NCBI GenBank assembly: GCA_035714625.1
Contig: DASTLT010000296.1
Location: 1-8,681 of the forward strand
DNA length: 8,681 nt
From: GCA-003244245 sp035714625
Lineage (GTDB): Bacteria > Actinomycetota > Actinomycetes > Mycobacteriales > Pseudonocardiaceae
Reading direction: 5' to 3'
Below, in pieces: positions 5,968-8,681 of this stretch. Within the stretch, counting starts at the first letter, position 1; each line of letters opens with the position of its first letter. A program made the translations under genes and the position numbers. The notes under the pieces are model-generated. The model was given only the letters and a program-made list of their open reading frames with translations. It had not been told where the DNA came from and did not search any database.

Positions 5968-7185
5968 CTACTCGGCCCGGGCGCCTTTGCCGAGCACGAC
6001 CACTCCGCCACCGCTGACGGTGTAGCGCTCCCGGTCCAGGTCGGGGTCCACCCCGACCTGGGCGCCGTCGGGGATCACGACGTTTTTGTCCAGGATCGCG
6101 TGGCGCACCACGGCGCCCTTTCCGACCCGGACCCCCGGCAGCAGCACGCTGCCCGCGACGTAGGCGCCCGCCTCGATCACCACGTCGCCGGAGAGCACCG
6201 AGTGGGTCACCTGCGCGGCGGAGACGATCGAGCCCGCGCCCACGATCGACTCCTGGGCGGTACCACCTTGGACGAACTTGGCGGGCGGCAGCGGCGGCGT
6301 CGCGGTGCGGATCGGCCAGGCCTGGTTGTAGAGGTTGAACACCGGATGCACGGACACCAGGTCGACGTGCGCGTCGTAGTAGGCATCCAGTGTTCCGACG
6401 TCGCGCCAGTAGCCACGGTCCCGGTCGGTGGCGCCGGGCACCACGTTGTCGGCGAAGTCGTAGACCGCGACGTCACCGGAGTCGACCAGCATCGGGATGA
6501 CGTCGCCGCCCATGTCGTGGTCGGAGTCGTGATTGGCGCTGTCGGCGCGCAGCGCGGAAAGCAACACGTCGGTGGTGAACACGTAGTTGCCCATCGAGGC
6601 GAAGGTCACGTCAGGGTCGTCCGGTGTTCCGGGTGGGGCGGCCGGCTTCTCCAGGAACGCGGTGATCCGCCCACTGGCGTCGGCCTCGATGCACCCGAAG
6701 GCGGTGGCCTGGTTGCGGGGCACCCGGATTCCGGCGACGGTGGCGCCGGCACCGGTCGCGATGTGCTGCTCGACCATCTGGGAGGGGTCCATCCGGTACA
6801 CGTGGTCGGCACCGAAGACCACGATGTACTCCGGGCGCTCGTCGTAGACCAGGTTGAGTGACTGGTAGATCGCATCGGCACTGCCGGTGTACCAGCGTGG
6901 GCCGAGCCGCTGCTGCGCGGGCACCGGGGTGATGTACTGTCCCAGCATCGATGCCAGCCGCCAGGTGGTGGTGATGTGCCGGTCCAGCGAATGGGATTTG
7001 TACTGGGTGAGCACGCAGACCTTGACGTACCCGGCATTGACCAGGTTTGACAATACGAAGTCGATCAACCGGTAGTTGCCGCCGAACGGCACTGCGGGTT
7101 TGGCGCGATCTGCCGTGAGCGGCCATAGCCGCTTACCCTCACCGCCGGCGAGGACCATGCCCAGCACATGCGGTTGACCCTTCAC
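5968..7185 (-). CDS. glgC: Glucose-1-phosphate adenylyltransferase (ADP-glucose pyrophosphorylase)
   Basis: Makes ADP-glucose and pyrophosphate from ATP and glucose-1-phosphate, the committed step of glycogen and related alpha-glucan synthesis in the cytoplasm. The 405-residue length is typical. Visible motifs: nucleotide-binding VLAGGEGKRLWPLTADRAKP (11-30), PFGGNYRLIDFVLSN (33-47), PRWYTGSADAIYQ (96-108), catalytic VVFGADHVYRMD (122-133, with D127), glucose-1-phosphate-binding FLEKP (177-181, with K180) and YWRDVGT (259-265). A left-handed beta-helix follows from about 300 to 400 (AQESIVGAGSIV, AVVRHAILDKNVVIPDG). It is very close to M. tuberculosis GlgC. The GTG start at 7185 is supported by the MKGQPHVLGMVLAGGEG alignment and by the TAGGGT box 8 nt upstream. 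It diverges from glgA across 135 bp. Confidence 0.97.
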   Translation of the reverse strand: MKGQPHVLGMVLAGGEGKRLWPLTADRAKPAVPFGGNYRLIDFVLSNLVNAGYVKVCVLTQYKSHSLDRHITTTWRLASMLGQYITPVPAQQRLGPRWYTGSADAIYQSLNLVYDERPEYIVVFGADHVYRMDPSQMVEQHIATGAGATVAGIRVPRNQATAFGCIEADASGRITAFLEKPAAPPGTPDDPDVTFASMGNYVFTTDVLLSALRADSANHDSDHDMGGDVIPMLVDSGDVAVYDFADNVVPGATDRDRGYWRDVGTLDAYYDAHVDLVSVHPVFNLYNQAWPIRTATPPLPPAKFVQGGTAQESIVGAGSIVSAAQVTHSVLSGDVVIEAGAYVAGSVLLPGVRVGKGAVVRHAILDKNVVIPDGAQVGVDPDLDRERYTVSGGGVVVLGKGARAE

Positions 7186-7193
7186 AACAGGTC

Positions 7194-7199
7194 ACCCTA
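7194..7199 (-). promoter_or_regulatory. -10 box TAGGGT of a probable leaderless glgC promoter
   Basis: On the minus strand TAGGGT (TANNNT pattern) ends 8 nt before the glgC GTG, putting the transcription start at or within a base or two of the start codon. No Shine-Dalgarno sequence fits in the short gap. The -35 region is not recognisable. Confidence 0.5.
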
Positions 7200-7283
7200 G
7201 TCGGGGGTCTGCCGCTGGGCCACGCGTGGCTCGTTGCCGGTCATCCAGGGTTCACCCACTGGCCTGCCGTGGGCACCCGCCTG

Positions 7284-7312
7284 ATGACTGGCCGCCAGCC
7301 GGCGGCTAGCGT
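7284..7312 (+). promoter_or_regulatory. probable leaderless glgA promoter (ATGACT-N17-TAGCGT)
   Basis: TAGCGT at 7307-7312 matches TANNNT and ends 8 nt before the GTG at 7321. ATGACT at 7284-7289 shares TGAC with the TTGACA -35 consensus at a 17-nt spacing. The arrangement predicts an mRNA beginning at the glgA start codon. It faces the glgC promoter within the 135-bp spacer, and the two -10 boxes are about 107 bp apart. Confidence 0.5.
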
Positions 7313-7320
7313 GACGCGGC

Positions 7321-8532
7321 GTGCACAGCGTTCCTGCCGGCGGTGTCCCTGCCGGTGGTGCGCAGGGGGCAGCCGGGATTCGGGTGGCCATGCTCACCCG
7401 GGAGTATCCACCGGAGGTGTATGGCGGCGCGGGGGTGCACGTCGGCCACCTGGTGCCGGAGTTACGGGCGTGGTGTGGGGTCGAGGTGCACTGCTTCGGA
7501 GCGCCCCGCCCGCAGGTCCACGCGCACACCGTGGCGCCGGGGCTGGCTGCGGCAAATCCCGCCCTGCAGACCCTGTCGGTGGACCTGTCGATGGTTGCTG
7601 CCCTCGATGCGGTCGACCTGGTGCACTCGCATACCTGGTATGCCAACATGGCCGGTCACCTGGCCCGGATCCTGCATGGTGTGCCGCATGTGGTCACGGC
7701 GCACTCACTGGAGCCCCGCCGGCCGTGGAAGGCGGAGCAGCTCGGGGGCGGTTACCGGGTGTCCTCCTGGGTAGAACGCACCGCCTACGAGCACGCCGAC
7801 GCCGTCATCGCGGTCAGCGACGGCATGCGTGCCGACGTGCTGGCCTGCTACCCGGCGGTGCACCCGGAGCGGGTGCATGTGGTGCGCAGCGGCATTGACG
7901 CCGGCACCTACCGTCCGGTTCGGCAGACCGACGCGGTGCGCGGGCTGGGGGCCGACCCGACGCGGCCCCTCGTGGCCTTCGTGGGGCGAATCACCCGGCA
8001 GAAGGGGGTCGAGCACCTGCTCGGGGCGGCGCACCACCTCGATCCGGGCGCCCAGTTGCTGCTGTGTGCCGGCGCGCCGGACACCCCGCAGATCGAGGCT
8101 GAGATCCGGGCGGCGGTCGCCGCGCTGTCCGCGGCCCGGCGCGGGGTCATCTGGGTGCCGGACATGCTCCCGGTCGAGGTCGTCCGGCAGGTGCTCTCGG
8201 CGGCCACGGTGTTCGTCTGCCCCTCGGTGTACGAGCCGCTGGGGATCGTCAATCTTGAGGCGATGGCCTGCGCCACGGCCGTGGTTGCCTCTGCCGTCGG
8301 CGGCATCCCCGAGGTCGTCGAGAACGGGGTGACGGGCCTGCTGGTGCCCTATGACGAGCACGACCCGGAGAGTTTCCAGCGGGGCTTGGCGGACCGTATC
8401 AACGACCTGCTGGCCGCTCCGGACCGAGCCGCGGCGATGGGCCATGCCGGGCGCAAGCTCGTGGTCGCCGAGTTCTCCTGGTCGGCGGTCGCCGAGCGCA
8501 CGGTGGAACTCTACAAGCACCTGCTCACTTGA
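7321..8532 (+). CDS. glgA: Glycogen synthase / maltose-1-phosphate synthase, GT4 family (actinobacterial GlgA, GlgM type)
   Basis: GT-B retaining glycosyltransferase of family GT4 that uses ADP-glucose. Mycobacterial homologues mainly make maltose-1-phosphate from ADP-glucose and glucose-1-phosphate for the GlgE pathway; I infer the same is possible here. Of 403 residues, the N-terminal acceptor domain opens with RVAMLTREYPPEVYGGAGVH (21-40). VHSHTW (101-106) and TAHSLEPRRPWKAEQLGGGY (126-145) follow. The donor domain has FVGRITRQKG (220-229, with R223 and K228 for phosphate contact) and the E-x7-E motif YEPLGIVNLEAMA (304-316, with E305 and E313). The GTG start at 7321 follows from the TAGCGT box 8 nt upstream. 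It adds a 20-residue Ala/Gly/Pro leader relative to the conserved RVAMLTREYPP; GTG 7384 or ATG 7390 are alternatives. glgC, the divergent neighbour, supplies its substrate. Confidence 0.95.
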   Translation: MHSVPAGGVPAGGAQGAAGIRVAMLTREYPPEVYGGAGVHVGHLVPELRAWCGVEVHCFGAPRPQVHAHTVAPGLAAANPALQTLSVDLSMVAALDAVDLVHSHTWYANMAGHLARILHGVPHVVTAHSLEPRRPWKAEQLGGGYRVSSWVERTAYEHADAVIAVSDGMRADVLACYPAVHPERVHVVRSGIDAGTYRPVRQTDAVRGLGADPTRPLVAFVGRITRQKGVEHLLGAAHHLDPGAQLLLCAGAPDTPQIEAEIRAAVAALSAARRGVIWVPDMLPVEVVRQVLSAATVFVCPSVYEPLGIVNLEAMACATAVVASAVGGIPEVVENGVTGLLVPYDEHDPESFQRGLADRINDLLAAPDRAAAMGHAGRKLVVAEFSWSAVAERTVELYKHLLT

Positions 8533-8640
8533 CCGCTTACCGCCCCTCAGCCCCGCCCCAGCTCTTAGGCTGCGCTCGCAGGGGTCTCCCGCTCGGGTGT
8601 CCGGATCGGCTGCCGGGAACGGCGGCGGAGGGCAGGAAAG

Positions 8641-8663
8641 GGCTTAAGAAGACGCATTAAGCC
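8641..8663. repeat. 7-bp inverted repeat downstream of glgA
   Basis: GGCTTAA (8641-8647) and TTAAGCC (8657-8663) are perfect reverse complements around a 9-nt loop, in an unusually AT-rich patch for this DNA. It lies about 109 nt after the glgA stop. No U-run follows directly (GATTTT comes about 12 nt later), so it is a possible but not typical terminator. It could also be an operator for a gene beyond the edge. The stretch 8533-8640 shows no gene or other feature. Confidence 0.4.
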
Positions 8664-8681
8664 TAGCTGGCTAACGATTTT

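Noticed and set aside
5421..7100. Long open frames opposite glgC and the methyltransferase (for example 6100-6861 and 5421-5966 on the plus strand)
   Set aside because: They are antisense to strongly conserved genes, are rich in His, Arg, Val and Gly with no family motif, and are expected by-products of GC-rich codon usage.
7705..8520. 271-codon minus-strand frame opposite glgA
   Set aside because: It lies entirely inside glgA, whose catalytic motifs run through the whole region; no ribosome-binding site or recognisable domain.

Overview
The window is about 8.7 kb of very GC-rich DNA. Every gene uses strongly G/C-biased third positions, and the proteins most resemble those of mycobacteria and related high-GC Actinobacteria. 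I cannot name a genus. The best anchor is gene content and order. An O-methyltransferase, an ECF sigma factor (SigE), its zinc-binding anti-sigma factor (RseA) and an HtrA protease sit together, with a divergent glgC/glgA pair nearby. From memory, Mycobacterium tuberculosis has the same landmarks in the Rv1212c-Rv1223 interval. No mobile element, CRISPR array, tRNA or rRNA is visible.

Left part (1-3054, minus strand): an envelope-stress operon read right to left as sigE - rseA - htrA. A SigE-type promoter motif (GGAAC-N18-GTT) lies just upstream of sigE. sigE and rseA overlap by four bases (ATGA). rseA and htrA are separated by 77 bp, and a perfect 9-bp inverted repeat overlaps the rseA stop. 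RseA carries a transmembrane segment and a linker made of six-residue repeats. HtrA keeps its full catalytic triad, and its PDZ domain runs off the left edge.

Middle part (3055-5967): an O-methyltransferase on the plus strand, diverging from sigE and probably read from a leaderless mRNA. It converges on a minus-strand pair: a two-domain VOC (glyoxalase-fold) protein and a class I SAM-dependent methyltransferase of unknown substrate.

Right part (5968-8681): glgC (ADP-glucose pyrophosphorylase, minus) and glgA (GT4 glycogen/maltosyl synthase, plus) diverge from a 135-bp spacer. Both have a TANNNT box 8 nt before a GTG start, as expected for leaderless transcripts. Together they make and use ADP-glucose for alpha-glucan synthesis. 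The last 149 bp hold no gene, only an inverted repeat.

I found no wholly new system. The points worth a second look are regulatory and architectural: three leaderless-type starts, an autoregulatory SigE promoter, the repeat-bearing membrane-anchored RseA, and the hairpin between rseA and htrA.
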